Positions 8,807 to 17,333 of a stretch of 64,000 nt of DNA are shown here, piece after piece (the first letter of the stretch is position 1; each line of letters starts with the position of its first letter). Both the position numbers and the translations under genes were made by a program. Under the pieces are notes generated by a model that saw nothing but the letters and a program-made list of their open reading frames with translations, was not told the origin of the DNA and made no database searches. The stretch comes from Denitrobacterium detoxificans (lineage in GTDB: Bacteria > Actinomycetota > Coriobacteriia > Coriobacteriales > Eggerthellaceae): assembly GCF_001643775.1 (NCBI RefSeq), contig NZ_CP011402.1, positions 2,382,251 through 2,446,250 of the forward strand, given 5' to 3'.

Positions 8807-9446
8807 GGAGGCCACCCCGAACGCAGAACCCGACGACCGTAGCCCGGGCCTGAGCAGGCGCGCCTTCATGGTGGGCGCGGCCGGCGCCGCGGCTATGATC
8901 GCCGTGGGTGGCGGGGTGAAGGCGTTCGCCGGGGAAAACGAGTTCGTATTTCCGCCCGGCGGGCAAACAAGCCAGCTTGTAGGCTCGTGCATCCGCTGCG
9001 ACCGCTGCCGTTCCGCTTGCCCGCAGAACGCCATCAGCTTGGGGCATCTGGAAAACGGCCTGCTGAGCGTCCGCCTGCCCATCATGAAATACAGCCTGGG
9101 CTGGTGCGATTTTTGCGACGGAGAAGATGGCTTCCGCTGCGTAAAGTCATGCCCCACCGGAGCGCTTGTTCCAGGATTCGATCCGCACGCCGACAAGATG
9201 GGCATTGCGGTGTTCGACTACGACGAGTGCCTGCTCTTCCGCTCGGGTTCCCGCTCGTGCTCGAAGGAATGCCGGGACGCCTGCGCCTACGATGCCATCA
9301 AGGACACGCCCGATGGCGGCCTGGAAATAATCGCCGACCTATGCAACGGCTGCGGGGCCTGCGAATACGAATGCCCCTCGGCTAAGTACACCGCCTATGA
9401 CGGATCAAACCGCCGCGGCGTGAACGTAGAAGTATGGAAGGGGTGA
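8796..9446 (+). CDS. NapG-like Tat-exported ferredoxin with four [4Fe-4S] clusters
   Basis: A protein of 216 residues. A twin-arginine signal (SRRAFMVGAAGAAAM, residues ~18-32) is followed by four cysteine groups: CIRCDRCRSACP, CDFCDGEDGFRC-x3-CP, CLLFRSGSRSCSKECRDAC and CNGCGACEYECP. NapG works with NapH to move electrons from menaquinol to periplasmic reductases. The start at 8796 is chosen because AGGAG lies seven bases upstream and the Tat motif follows at the usual distance; a longer frame from 8733 lacks this. It overlaps the chaperone gene by eleven bases. No napA is visible in the window, so the pair probably serves the molybdoenzyme of this operon. Confidence 0.82.
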   Translation: MSSEEATPNAEPDDRSPGLSRRAFMVGAAGAAAMIAVGGGVKAFAGENEFVFPPGGQTSQLVGSCIRCDRCRSACPQNAISLGHLENGLLSVRLPIMKYSLGWCDFCDGEDGFRCVKSCPTGALVPGFDPHADKMGIAVFDYDECLLFRSGSRSCSKECRDACAYDAIKDTPDGGLEIIADLCNGCGACEYECPSAKYTAYDGSNRRGVNVEVWKG

Positions 9447-9451
9447 GCAAC

Positions 9452-10405
9452 ATGGCCAACGAAACTACAGCCAAGGAAAAGCCCCGCGCCGAGCAACGCG
9501 GAAAGTCGGCGCGCCTGCGCGCCACGGTAGCCATTCTGGCGTTCGTGGCCATGGGCGTGGGCCTGGCCATCCACAGCGGCACCGGAACCATTTCATCATT
9601 CGGCTGGGATTATATCGCCACCGTCTGTCCGCTGGGCGCGCTCGAATCCATCTTCGGCTCGTGGGCGTTCGTGCCGCGCCTGGTGATTGCACTTATCGCC
9701 ATGCTCGCCGTGGTATGGGTTGCGGGTAAGGGCTTCTGCGGCTGGATCTGCCCCATTCCCTACGTGGGTAAACTCTTCCGCACCAAGAAGAGCTCCGCGC
9801 GCGAAGCAAACGAGCGCCATGCGGCGGCGAAGCTTTCTTACGAACGCTGGAAGAACAACGATGCTCCGCAGCGTAAGAAGCTCAACCTCGATTCGCGCCA
9901 TGGCGTGCTCCTGGGAGCCCTGGCCTCCACGGCCATCTTCGGCTTCCCCGTGTTCTGCCTGGTATGCCCCGTGGGCCTGAGCGTCGCAACGTTCGTGCTG
10001 TTCTGGCGCATGGTGCAATACAACGAAGTCACGTTCTGCCTGCTGCTCTTCCCCGCCATCATCATCTTGGAGGTGGTGGTGCTGGGCAAATGGTGCGGCA
10101 GGTTCTGCCCGCTGGGCGCACTGTTTTCGCTCATCGGCTCCACGAACCGCACGTTCAGGCCCACGGTGGACCACGATGCGTGCCTGCGCGACACGAAGGG
10201 CGAGGCATGCAAGGCCTGCGCTTCTGCCTGCCCGGAGCACATCGACCCCTTCTCCGATATGGGCGAACGACCGATGACCGAATGCGTCAAATGCCGCAGC
10301 TGCGCCGACGCTTGCCCCGCGAGCGCCATCACGCTGCCGTTCCTGCCCGCCAAGCGCGCAAGCAGCGAAAACCCGGCACCTCCCACGCCGGAGATGCCAT
10401 CCTAA
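9452..10405 (+). CDS. NapH-like membrane ferredoxin (quinol dehydrogenase)
   Basis: A protein of 317 residues. About four membrane helices carry the cytoplasmic Cys motifs typical of NapH: CPLGALES, FCGWICPIPY, CPVGLS and WCGRFCPLGA. Two [4Fe-4S] motifs follow near the C-terminus (CKACASACP and CVKCRSCADACP). It should oxidise menaquinol and pass electrons to the NapG-like protein. The start at 9452 is preferred over 9434 because AAGGGG lies seven bases upstream. A terminator follows, so this is the last gene of the operon. Confidence 0.82.
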   Translation: MANETTAKEKPRAEQRGKSARLRATVAILAFVAMGVGLAIHSGTGTISSFGWDYIATVCPLGALESIFGSWAFVPRLVIALIAMLAVVWVAGKGFCGWICPIPYVGKLFRTKKSSAREANERHAAAKLSYERWKNNDAPQRKKLNLDSRHGVLLGALASTAIFGFPVFCLVCPVGLSVATFVLFWRMVQYNEVTFCLLLFPAIIILEVVVLGKWCGRFCPLGALFSLIGSTNRTFRPTVDHDACLRDTKGEACKACASACPEHIDPFSDMGERPMTECVKCRSCADACPASAITLPFLPAKRASSENPAPPTPEMPS

Positions 10406-10418
10406 CGCGAACTTGCCG

Positions 10419-10460
10419 GGGCGCCCGTTATCCCTCCCTCCGCGGGCGCCCAGCTTTTTC
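10419..10460 (+). terminator. Intrinsic terminator of the molybdoenzyme operon
   Basis: GGGCGCCCG at 10419-10427 pairs with CGGGCGCCC at 10443-10451 and is followed by AGCTTTTTC. Confidence 0.75.
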
Positions 10461-10477
10461 GCCTAGCGGGTGACGGA

Positions 10478-10550
10478 GGGTGACAGAGGGACGGTTCTGT
10501 TGTCACCCCACTCCGCGACAAGGTGACAGGGGGACGGTTCTGCTGTCACC
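10478..10550. repeat. Two GTGACAG palindromic repeats in tandem
   Basis: Units at 10478-10508 and 10522-10550 each run from (G)GGTGACAG to CTGTCACC(C) or TTGTCACCC around an AGGGACGGTTCTG-type core. They sit between two convergent genes. Confidence 0.8.
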
Positions 10551-10586
10551 CCATAGTGCGCTTGCCACAAGCATTCCCTTGGAAAA

Positions 10587-11237
10587 TTAACGCCCCAGAT
10601 AGCGTGCGGAAACGGGAAAGTCGAAGTACGTTTCGGGATACGGCTCGTCTTCCAGCGTGAAGTGCCACCATTCGCAATCGATGGGCGCAAATCCGTTACG
10701 CACCATGGCGTTGCGCAGGACCATGCGATTGTCGAACTGCTCGTCGGTTATGCCATGGTAGCTGGGGTGGGATATTTCGCCAAAGAAGTCGAAGCGGCTG
10801 CCCATGTCGAGCTCCTTGCCCGTTGCCATGTCCAGCAACGTAAGATCGACCGTGCTGCCTCGGCTATGGGCGGACTGCTTGGCAATGTACCCCAGATTGA
10901 ACAGGTCAGTCTTTTCCAAGTCGGGATAGAAAAACGGCTTCATGCGCAAGTCCAGGTCTTCGATGCCCCACAGCACGAAATGCTTCACCGCGCGGGCGGG
11001 ACGATACGCGTCGAACACCTTCAGACGCAGACCACGCGCCGCCATTTCAGCTGCCACGCCCTTCAACGCACGAGCGGCATCGCGCGTGAGCAGCGCACAA
11101 GGCTCTTCGTAGCCGTCGATGCGGTCGCCCACGAAATTGTACGTCGAGTGATAGCGGATTTCCTGGATGATACCCGGTACGAAATCGGCAAGAACAACGA
11201 AACGAGAAGCATCCATGGTGGGGCTGGGCTGTTTCAT
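10587..11237 (-). CDS. D-alanyl-D-alanine dipeptidase (VanX/DdpX family)
   Basis: A protein of 216 residues with the full zinc-dipeptidase signature: Arg79 in YRP, the SxHxxGxxxD motif (SAHSRGSTVD, zinc ligands His124 and Asp131) and EWWH (Glu189 as base, His192 as ligand). It hydrolyses D-Ala-D-Ala. No VanH/VanA or VanRS genes are nearby and the local Ddl keeps the D-Ala-specific KY pair, so glycopeptide resistance is not indicated; wall dipeptide recycling is more likely. There is no signal peptide, so it is cytoplasmic. The start at 11237 is chosen because AGGAG lies five bases upstream; an upstream frame to 11291 lacks a site. Confidence 0.85.
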   Translation of the reverse strand: MKQPSPTMDASRFVVLADFVPGIIQEIRYHSTYNFVGDRIDGYEEPCALLTRDAARALKGVAAEMAARGLRLKVFDAYRPARAVKHFVLWGIEDLDLRMKPFFYPDLEKTDLFNLGYIAKQSAHSRGSTVDLTLLDMATGKELDMGSRFDFFGEISHPSYHGITDEQFDNRMVLRNAMVRNGFAPIDCEWWHFTLEDEPYPETYFDFPVSARYLGR

Positions 11238-11390
11238 AAGGCTCCTGACTCGAGCGCCTTTGATATCCCCATTGTACCAGCGGAGACGCAATGGGACCGC
11301 AACCCTTTACCATCAGAATGGCCCACTCGCGAATTCGGCTTGCAAACCCGCACAAAACGCGGACCGGACGGCTAGGAGGGAATGCCGTAA

Positions 11391-11556
11391 GGTGACAAAT
11401 GGACGGTTCTTCTGTCACCCGTCACCCCTCCCTCATCCAGTGGCGCTTGCCGGTGACAGAGGGACGGTTCTGCTGTCACCTGCGCCACCCCGCACTGGGC
11501 CACCAGTGGCCAACCTTAAGCCGTTGGGTGACAGAAGAACCGTCCCTCTGTCACCC
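11391..11556. repeat. Cluster of three GTGACAG palindromic repeats
   Basis: Units at 11391-11420, 11452-11480 and 11526-11556 (the last in the opposite orientation) fill most of the 327 bases between the dipeptidase start and the end of the second dmsC-like gene. The last unit ends eight bases beyond that stop codon and could serve as an mRNA 3' end. No gene is visible in the stretch. Confidence 0.8.
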
Positions 11557-11564
11557 GACCCACC

Positions 11565-12473
11565 CTAGAGCGACATGCCCACCGTGAGATGCGAGAGGTA
11601 GAAAGCGAAACGCATGACGAACAGACCGCCGAACGCCAGCGCGCAGGCGCCAAACACGCGCCATGAAAGCGTGCGCGCGGACGCCCCGACGCCGCAATGC
11701 GTGAAAACCTGGGCCCCGACAATGGCGAAAGCGGCAGTCAACAGTGCACCCGTGCCGGCAAGCATAGCGCCATATCGGGGAACGAGCTCGGCTGCCTGAT
11801 ATAGCTCGTTGCCTACATAGGGAAGATTGCCCCATACGAATGCATACACAGCCATAAGCCCCACCGCGCAGAAGAAAGAAACACCCACGAGTACGCGGCA
11901 AAGCGCATCTTCCTTACGGCAAAATTCCGCATGCAGGAAGCAACCAAGAGCCAGCAACGGTCCAACAACGAGGCCGCCCAGGATGATGCTCGCGGGCGTA
12001 GTGGGCGTATTCCACGTTTCTATGGTACTCACGCTGTAGGCGAAACCGCACGCGCTCATGAACAAGACACCCGCTGCTGCCGTTACCAAGGCAAGCGCCT
12101 TGCGCAGGACAGGGTGCTCGCGTTCGGCGAACGTGATCATCCAGGAAAGCGCTGCCGCAACCAGGAACACGGCCGCTGAGGCCACCTCGTTCGAAAGGGG
12201 GCTCGCCCCCACGCGCGACACCACGTAAAGAGCATTCGAGGGATTCCCCAGATGCGTGGCGGAAGCCACAAGCCCCACCATGCACAGCACAAGGGGAACG
12301 CCAAGCGTCTTTCCCAAGCGATACGCACGCTGATGCTCCAGCTCGCCAAAGGCCAATTCCAAAACCATGATGACAAACGCGATGGCGGAAGCAGGGGCCA
12401 GTGCCGTGAAAAACACAAGGCTCACTTCTCCCGAGGCGTTCGAGAAAGCTATGTCTGCACCGCTCTGGAACAT
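11565..12473 (-). CDS. Second DmsC-like membrane anchor of the dms operon
   Basis: A protein of 302 residues with eight or so hydrophobic helices and the DmsC hallmark SATHLGNPSNALYVVSRVGASPLSNEV near residues 75-101. It is the last gene of the dms operon, starting six bases after the chaperone stop codon, so translation is probably coupled. The operon thus encodes two anchors, this one and the gene at 13252. The start at 12473 is chosen because the longer upstream frame overlaps the chaperone gene and is not hydrophobic. It may be an alternative anchor or form a heterodimer; the sequence cannot say. Confidence 0.8.
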   Translation of the reverse strand: MFQSGADIAFSNASGEVSLVFFTALAPASAIAFVIMVLELAFGELEHQRAYRLGKTLGVPLVLCMVGLVASATHLGNPSNALYVVSRVGASPLSNEVASAAVFLVAAALSWMITFAEREHPVLRKALALVTAAAGVLFMSACGFAYSVSTIETWNTPTTPASIILGGLVVGPLLALGCFLHAEFCRKEDALCRVLVGVSFFCAVGLMAVYAFVWGNLPYVGNELYQAAELVPRYGAMLAGTGALLTAAFAIVGAQVFTHCGVGASARTLSWRVFGACALAFGGLFVMRFAFYLSHLTVGMSL

Positions 12474-12478
12474 CTTGG

Positions 12479-13144
12479 CTACCGGTAAAAGCGCGGGATG
12501 ACAGGATGCAAGCCCAGTTCGCTCTGCATTGCATCCAACGTAACAGCCGTAAGACGCGCAAGCGCACGATAGGCGGGATGCTTCGCCGCCTCTTCCATGA
12601 CGTCCAAGAAATGCCCCGACCAGGTAAGCAGGTGCAGCTCCAGATACTCGGCCGTAAGCTCGGGCTTGTTCTGGGCAATCCACGCGGCAAGCTGCAACAT
12701 GAGTCCAATATGGTCCTCGGGCTCCTTGTTGTGGCGGGCCTCGCTATCGATACCGTGTTCGCCCATCCAATCGCGCAAATCTAGGCACGTGCGCCCGAAA
12801 ATCACGCACTCACGGTCAGTGTAGACCGATCCCCACGGCGGCGCGGCCTTACGGGCGGGACCTACGAACAGATTGCGAAAATCATCGGAAAGCGCCCGGC
12901 GCACGTCTCCGGCAGGCCAGGCGGCAAGCGCCTCGCACAGCGCCTGCAGAGGTTCGCCCGCCAACGCACCGGCGAAAGGCCACTGGCTGGCAGCGGCTTC
13001 GGGGTCGAGCTGCACCAGCGCGTCAAAGAGGGCGTCGGCATTCCCCAGGGCCGGGTCTTCGCGAAAAAGCGTACCCAGCGAGCTTCCCACGAACACGATA
13101 CCCTCAAGCTGCTCGGGGGCAAGCAAGCGAGTCTCTTCGGTCAT
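12479..13144 (-). CDS. TorD/DmsD-family chaperone of the dms operon
   Basis: A protein of 221 residues. The segment AAPPWGSVYTDRECVIFG followed by NKEPEDHIGLMLQLAAWIAQ matches the TorD/DmsD fold (E-PEDH motif). It would guard the Tat signal of the DmsA protein encoded upstream and help insert its cofactor. The start at 13144 has AAAGGA upstream; sixteen further codons in frame lack a ribosome site. Two TorD-like chaperones in 5 kb, each tied to its own molybdoenzyme, fit the known enzyme-specific pairing. Confidence 0.8.
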   Translation of the reverse strand: MTEETRLLAPEQLEGIVFVGSSLGTLFREDPALGNADALFDALVQLDPEAAASQWPFAGALAGEPLQALCEALAAWPAGDVRRALSDDFRNLFVGPARKAAPPWGSVYTDRECVIFGRTCLDLRDWMGEHGIDSEARHNKEPEDHIGLMLQLAAWIAQNKPELTAEYLELHLLTWSGHFLDVMEEAAKHPAYRALARLTAVTLDAMQSELGLHPVIPRFYR

Positions 13145-13251
13145 GGCACATCCTTTCAAGAAATTCACGCGCACTATGGTAGCGCATCGCAAAACGAAGA
13201 AGCAGGGTGCTCAGGCCCGCAGCCCGAGCACCCTGCCTTCACGGGAAACGG

Positions 13252-14115
13252 TTATAGCGTGAAGCCCACGGAAAGCTGCACGGCGTAGAAGGCCACACGA
13301 GCGGCAAAAATGCCCACGAGGCTCAGCGAGCACGCTGCGACAGCAGCGCCCATACCCGCCTTACGAAGCGCCACGAAAGCCGCGACTACGGCACCCAGCG
13401 CCACGCACGCCAGACCGCATACGGCGTAGGGAAGCGCCGCTGAAACCAGGCTGGCACCCTGCACAAGGGAATTCGAAAGCCCGCCAGCAATGCCCAACTG
13501 CACGCCCAGACCCACGATGGCCAACACGGCACCCGCCAGAGCCATAACCGACAGAGGCATACGCAGCTCCTGCATGCGATCGACGTTCAGGGCATGCGCA
13601 GCGCCCAGCACGACCACGCCCAGAGCCGCACCGCCAGACAGAAGATACCCCACCATAGCAACGGGCGAAACGATCAGATTCCACGAAGGGATGGTGGGAA
13701 TCATGTAGGCCAGGCCCATGAACACGGCAAAAGCCACGGCGAGCAGGGCAAGCACGGTCGTGAACGCCGTGCGAGCACCCCGCGCAAGCTTGCCGGCAAG
13801 GGCAAGAGCCACGTACACGATAGCCGCAAGGAAAAACACGACGCCCACAGCCACCTCATTGGTGAGCGGAGAAGCACCCAGCCCCAAGATAGCGAATGGC
13901 GCATGCAGTGGATTAGCCAAATGCGCGGTCGCGCACAGGAACGCCACCAGTACCACGCCCAGGGGAACAAGCGTCATCTTATCGATATGCGCCAGCTCCT
14001 CATCGGAAAACTCTGCCACGCGAAAGGCAATCGCCAGCGCGGCGAAGGCGCCAGCGCCCAGCGGAGCCAATGTGGTGAACAGCGTAAGGGGAAGTTCGGA
14101 AAACAGCGATTCCAC
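13252..14115 (-). CDS. DmsC-like membrane anchor subunit
   Basis: A protein of 287 residues with eight predicted helices and the DmsC-type segment CATAHLANPLHAPFAILGLGASPLTNEV near residues 60-88. It should anchor DmsAB and oxidise menaquinol. A GTG start is used one base after the TAA of dmsB, so the two are translationally coupled. Confidence 0.82.
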   Translation of the reverse strand: MESLFSELPLTLFTTLAPLGAGAFAALAIAFRVAEFSDEELAHIDKMTLVPLGVVLVAFLCATAHLANPLHAPFAILGLGASPLTNEVAVGVVFFLAAIVYVALALAGKLARGARTAFTTVLALLAVAFAVFMGLAYMIPTIPSWNLIVSPVAMVGYLLSGGAALGVVVLGAAHALNVDRMQELRMPLSVMALAGAVLAIVGLGVQLGIAGGLSNSLVQGASLVSAALPYAVCGLACVALGAVVAAFVALRKAGMGAAVAACSLSLVGIFAARVAFYAVQLSVGFTL

Positions 14116-14116
14116 G

Positions 14117-14737
14117 TTAGATCACCTCAAGTTCGTTGACGATGGAGCCCAAGCCCGATTCAGCCGGGCAGGCATGCTTGCTGGGCTTGATGAATAGGTT
14201 AGGCTGCGTGTGCTCCACCTTCGGAAGCGGCGCTATGTTGCCGCGCTCGCCTAGGGCTTCCATTTCGTCTACGGGACCGAACTGCAGAGCGCGCATGGGG
14301 CATGCCTCCACGCAGATAGGCTGCTGGCCGGCACTTACGCGACTGGCACAGCCATCGCACTTCACGCTGTGGCCCTTCGAGCGATCCACCTTCGGCGCAT
14401 TGTAAGGGCAAGCCATATGGCAGTATCCGCAACCAATGCATTTATCGGTATCCACGGAAACGAGCCCAGTATCGCCGTCCTTGTGCATAGCTCCCGTCGG
14501 ACACACCTTGGTACATGCCGGGTCGTCGCAGTGATTGCACGCCACGGAAACGTAGTAGGTGAACACGTCGGGAATGGCAAAGCCGTTCTCGTCGGTACTC
14601 CAGCTGCCGCCACCGTACTCGCAGATGCGGCGGTACGCGTAATCGGCAGGCAGGTCGTTATAGTCTTTGCAGGCAAGTTCACAGGTCTTGCAGCCCGTGC
14701 AACGCTTGCCGTCGAAAAAGAATGCGTATTGCGTCAT
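14117..14737 (-). CDS. dmsB: DMSO-reductase electron-transfer subunit, four [4Fe-4S] clusters
   Basis: A protein of 206 residues with four ferredoxin-like Cys groups: CTGCKTCELAC, CNHCDDPACTKVCP, CIGCGYCHMACP and CDGCASRVSAGQQP-x2-C-x3-CP. The order and spacing match DmsB. It passes electrons from the anchor to DmsA. GGGAGG precedes the ATG at 14737; the longer frame to 14800 runs into the dmsA end and has no site. Confidence 0.88.
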   Translation of the reverse strand: MTQYAFFFDGKRCTGCKTCELACKDYNDLPADYAYRRICEYGGGSWSTDENGFAIPDVFTYYVSVACNHCDDPACTKVCPTGAMHKDGDTGLVSVDTDKCIGCGYCHMACPYNAPKVDRSKGHSVKCDGCASRVSAGQQPICVEACPMRALQFGPVDEMEALGERGNIAPLPKVEHTQPNLFIKPSKHACPAESGLGSIVNELEVI

Positions 14738-14747
14738 GGCTACCTCC

Positions 14748-17141
14748 CTACGCCTTCGCAATTTCAACGAGGATGGTGTGCGACGGATTTGCCTTTGCAA
14801 GCGGGCTAGGATGTCCGCTCACGAGCGTATTAATGCACCCGCCTTCGTCAGTGCCGTCGGCCCCGCCCTTATACCAGGCGCCTTGACCAGCGGCCACCAC
14901 GCCGGGCATCACGCGCGGAGTAACGCGTGCTTCCATATGGGTCGTACCCTGCGCGTTGGTGATCTTCACACGGTCGCCCGTCTGAATGCCGCGAGATTCC
15001 GCATCGGCGGGGTTGATCCACACCTGCTGACGGTTTGCCTGCTGCAGCACGTCGATAGGTGCATAGCACGAATGCGTACGACCCTTGAAGTGATAGCCGG
15101 TCATCTGTAGCGGCGTGGCTTCGCTAGCATTCAGATAACCGCCGTTTTCGGGGGCGTACACGGGAAGCGGGTCGATGATATCGGCCTCGTCGAGCTCCCA
15201 CGTACCGGCAATTTCGGCAAGCTCTTCGGAATAGATCTCGATCTTACCCGAAGGGGTCTTCAGAGGATTGGCGATGGGATCTTCGCGAAAGTCCTTGAAG
15301 GCCACGGAATGGCCATCGGGATCGGCCTTCTTCACGATATGGCTCTTCCACGCCTCGGCAAACGGAGGCAGCGGACTGCCGTCCTCGATCATCGAGTTGT
15401 AGATGATCTCAAGCCATTCCATTTCGTCGTGGCCTTCGGTGAAGGCTTCCTTACAACCCATCTTCTCAGCGATGTCGGTGAGCACGGAATACAGCGTGCG
15501 TCGCTCGAACTTCGGCTCGGTAGCGGCTTCGCCCAGAATGACATAGCCCATGTTGCCAGCGTAGTCGTTGGAGTTGTACGTGGGCTGTTCCTGCGGCATA
15601 GCGTCGGGCAGCAGGATGTCGGCGTACTTGGCGCTGTCGGTCATGAAGGTTTCCCACACCACGATGAACTCGCACTTGGTGTCGTCCTTCAGAATCTCGT
15701 GCGCCCGGTCGATTTCGCCATGCTGGTTGGTAAGGCAATTGCCGGCGTAGTTCCACATGAACTTGATAGGCACATCCAGCCTGTCCTTGCCCTTCACCCC
15801 GTCGGCCAAGGCAGTGAGCTCAGTGGGATGGTCGATGGCGTTCAGCCAATTGAACGTGCTGATGGACGTTTCCACCGGGTTGTCTTCCATGGGAACGCTG
15901 GCCCAGGCCAGGTAGTAGCCATCGTGGTCGCTGCCCGTGTTCCCGCCGTTGATACCCACATTGCCCGTAAGAATAGGCAGCATGCAGATAGCGCGAGCGG
16001 TCTGCTCGCCGTTGCTACGACGCTGAGGACCCTTACCCTGGTAGATGGCGCAGGGCTTGGCCGTGCCGATTTCGCGCGCCAGACGCTCGATGGTTTCCTG
16101 CGGAATGCGCGTGATCTCGCTGGCCCAGGCAGGAGTCTTCGCCGTTTTGTCGGCACCGTTGCCCAAGATGTAATCCTTGTACGAAGCGTTCTTGCCCTTC
16201 GCGCTTTCGGGCATAGTGCTTTCGTCGTAGCCGATGCAATACGTGGCCAAGAATTCCTCGTCCACCAGATCCTCGGTGATAAGCACGTAGGCCAGGGCAT
16301 CCACCAGAGCGGCGTCGGTGCCGGGGCGGATGGGAATCCACTCATCAGCGCGCGTGGCGGCGGAATCGCTGTAACGTGGGTCGATGACGATTACCTTCGC
16401 ATGGCCTCGCTCCAGCGCCTCCATGAGGTGATAGCCTGCGCCGCCACCCGACATGCGGTTTTCGGCGGCGTTTTCCCCAAAGAGCACCACGAGCTCCGCG
16501 TTCACGATGTCGGAATTGGAATTCGCGGCGCGCTTGCCGTACAGGTACGGCAACGCCTTGGCAATCTGCGCGGAGCTATACGTGCCGTAGCGATTCAGGT
16601 AGCCGCCGTTCAGCACGCACAGGCGCGGAATGAAATCAGCGATATTACACGCTTGCACGCCCGTGCCATAGGGAATGAAGATAGACTCGGGGCCATACTC
16701 GCTCAAGATGCGCTTGTATTCGCTTGCGATGGTGTCAATGGCCTCGTCCCAGCTGATGCGCTCGAACTGACCGCTGCCGCGTTCTCCCACGCGCTTCATG
16801 GGATACTGCAGACGGTCGGGACTATTCAACCAACGACGAATGGAACGGCCGCGCTGACATGCGCGAATCTGATGATTGCCGAATTCGTCGTTGCCCGTGT
16901 TATCGGTTTCCACCCAGTAGACTTCATTGTCTTTCACGTGCAGGCGAAGGGCGCAGCGGCCTTCGCAGTTCGTGGAGCATGCCGACCAGCAAACGGTGTC
17001 CTGGTCGTTTTCCGCCGCGCGTGCTTCGGTCACGCCAAACGGATTCTGGTTGGCGAGAACGCTTCCCCCCGCCGCGGCAAGCGCCGCAAGCGCGCTCGTG
17101 GATTTCACGAACGAGCGACGGCTCATGCATGTCTCTGTCAT
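14748..17141 (-). CDS. dmsA: DmsA-type anaerobic dimethyl sulfoxide reductase, catalytic subunit
   Basis: A protein of 797 residues. A Tat signal (SRRSFVKSTSALAALAA, residues 8-24) precedes the cluster motif Cys51/55/59/63 and Cys95 (ACQRGRS). The stretch CPLRMHV-like ALRLHVKDNEVYWVETDNTG and QYPMKRVGERG closely follow E. coli DmsA. The segment GGYLNRYGTYSSAQI supplies the Ser expected to ligate molybdenum, as in DmsA. The likely reaction is reduction of S- or N-oxides with menaquinol. AAGGAGG lies upstream of the ATG at 17141. It is the first gene of a five-gene operon reading towards 11.5 kb and is divergent from a membrane LuxR regulator. The exact substrate could differ from DMSO. Confidence 0.85.
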   Translation of the reverse strand: MTETCMSRRSFVKSTSALAALAAAGGSVLANQNPFGVTEARAAENDQDTVCWSACSTNCEGRCALRLHVKDNEVYWVETDNTGNDEFGNHQIRACQRGRSIRRWLNSPDRLQYPMKRVGERGSGQFERISWDEAIDTIASEYKRILSEYGPESIFIPYGTGVQACNIADFIPRLCVLNGGYLNRYGTYSSAQIAKALPYLYGKRAANSNSDIVNAELVVLFGENAAENRMSGGGAGYHLMEALERGHAKVIVIDPRYSDSAATRADEWIPIRPGTDAALVDALAYVLITEDLVDEEFLATYCIGYDESTMPESAKGKNASYKDYILGNGADKTAKTPAWASEITRIPQETIERLAREIGTAKPCAIYQGKGPQRRSNGEQTARAICMLPILTGNVGINGGNTGSDHDGYYLAWASVPMEDNPVETSISTFNWLNAIDHPTELTALADGVKGKDRLDVPIKFMWNYAGNCLTNQHGEIDRAHEILKDDTKCEFIVVWETFMTDSAKYADILLPDAMPQEQPTYNSNDYAGNMGYVILGEAATEPKFERRTLYSVLTDIAEKMGCKEAFTEGHDEMEWLEIIYNSMIEDGSPLPPFAEAWKSHIVKKADPDGHSVAFKDFREDPIANPLKTPSGKIEIYSEELAEIAGTWELDEADIIDPLPVYAPENGGYLNASEATPLQMTGYHFKGRTHSCYAPIDVLQQANRQQVWINPADAESRGIQTGDRVKITNAQGTTHMEARVTPRVMPGVVAAGQGAWYKGGADGTDEGGCINTLVSGHPSPLAKANPSHTILVEIAKA

Positions 17142-17207
17142 CGGTCCTCCTTCTACGTCTTCGATTCCAAAAGACGCTCGAAGAATAATGCGATGAACAT
17201 GTGCCTC

Positions 17208-17255
17208 TGTCACATATAGTATGTGAATCTGCTGCTCAGCGCCCCGTATGTGACA
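17208..17255. promoter_or_regulatory. Candidate operator between dmsA and the LuxR gene
   Basis: A perfect palindrome TCACATA-TAG-TATGTGA occupies 17210-17226, and a further half-site TATGTGACA stands at 17247-17255, inverted relative to TGTCACATA at 17208-17216. All lie in the 192-base gap between divergent dmsA and the LuxR gene, the place expected for LuxR binding and control of both promoters. Confidence 0.6.
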
Positions 17256-17333
17256 TTCACCCACTCGGCTGCGTTGATTTTTCGCAACGTGCAGGATAGG
17301 CTACAGAACGTCGGCTGCACAGGAGGGAGGACT

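Noticed and set aside
8796..10405. Periplasmic nitrate reductase (Nap) system
   Set aside because: Only NapG- and NapH-like proteins are found; the catalytic subunit of the operon is not NapA-like and napB is absent.
15309..17219. Open frame of over 600 codons on the plus strand
   Set aside because: Antisense to dmsA, whose motifs are unmistakable; His/Val/Gly-rich composition typical of shadow frames.
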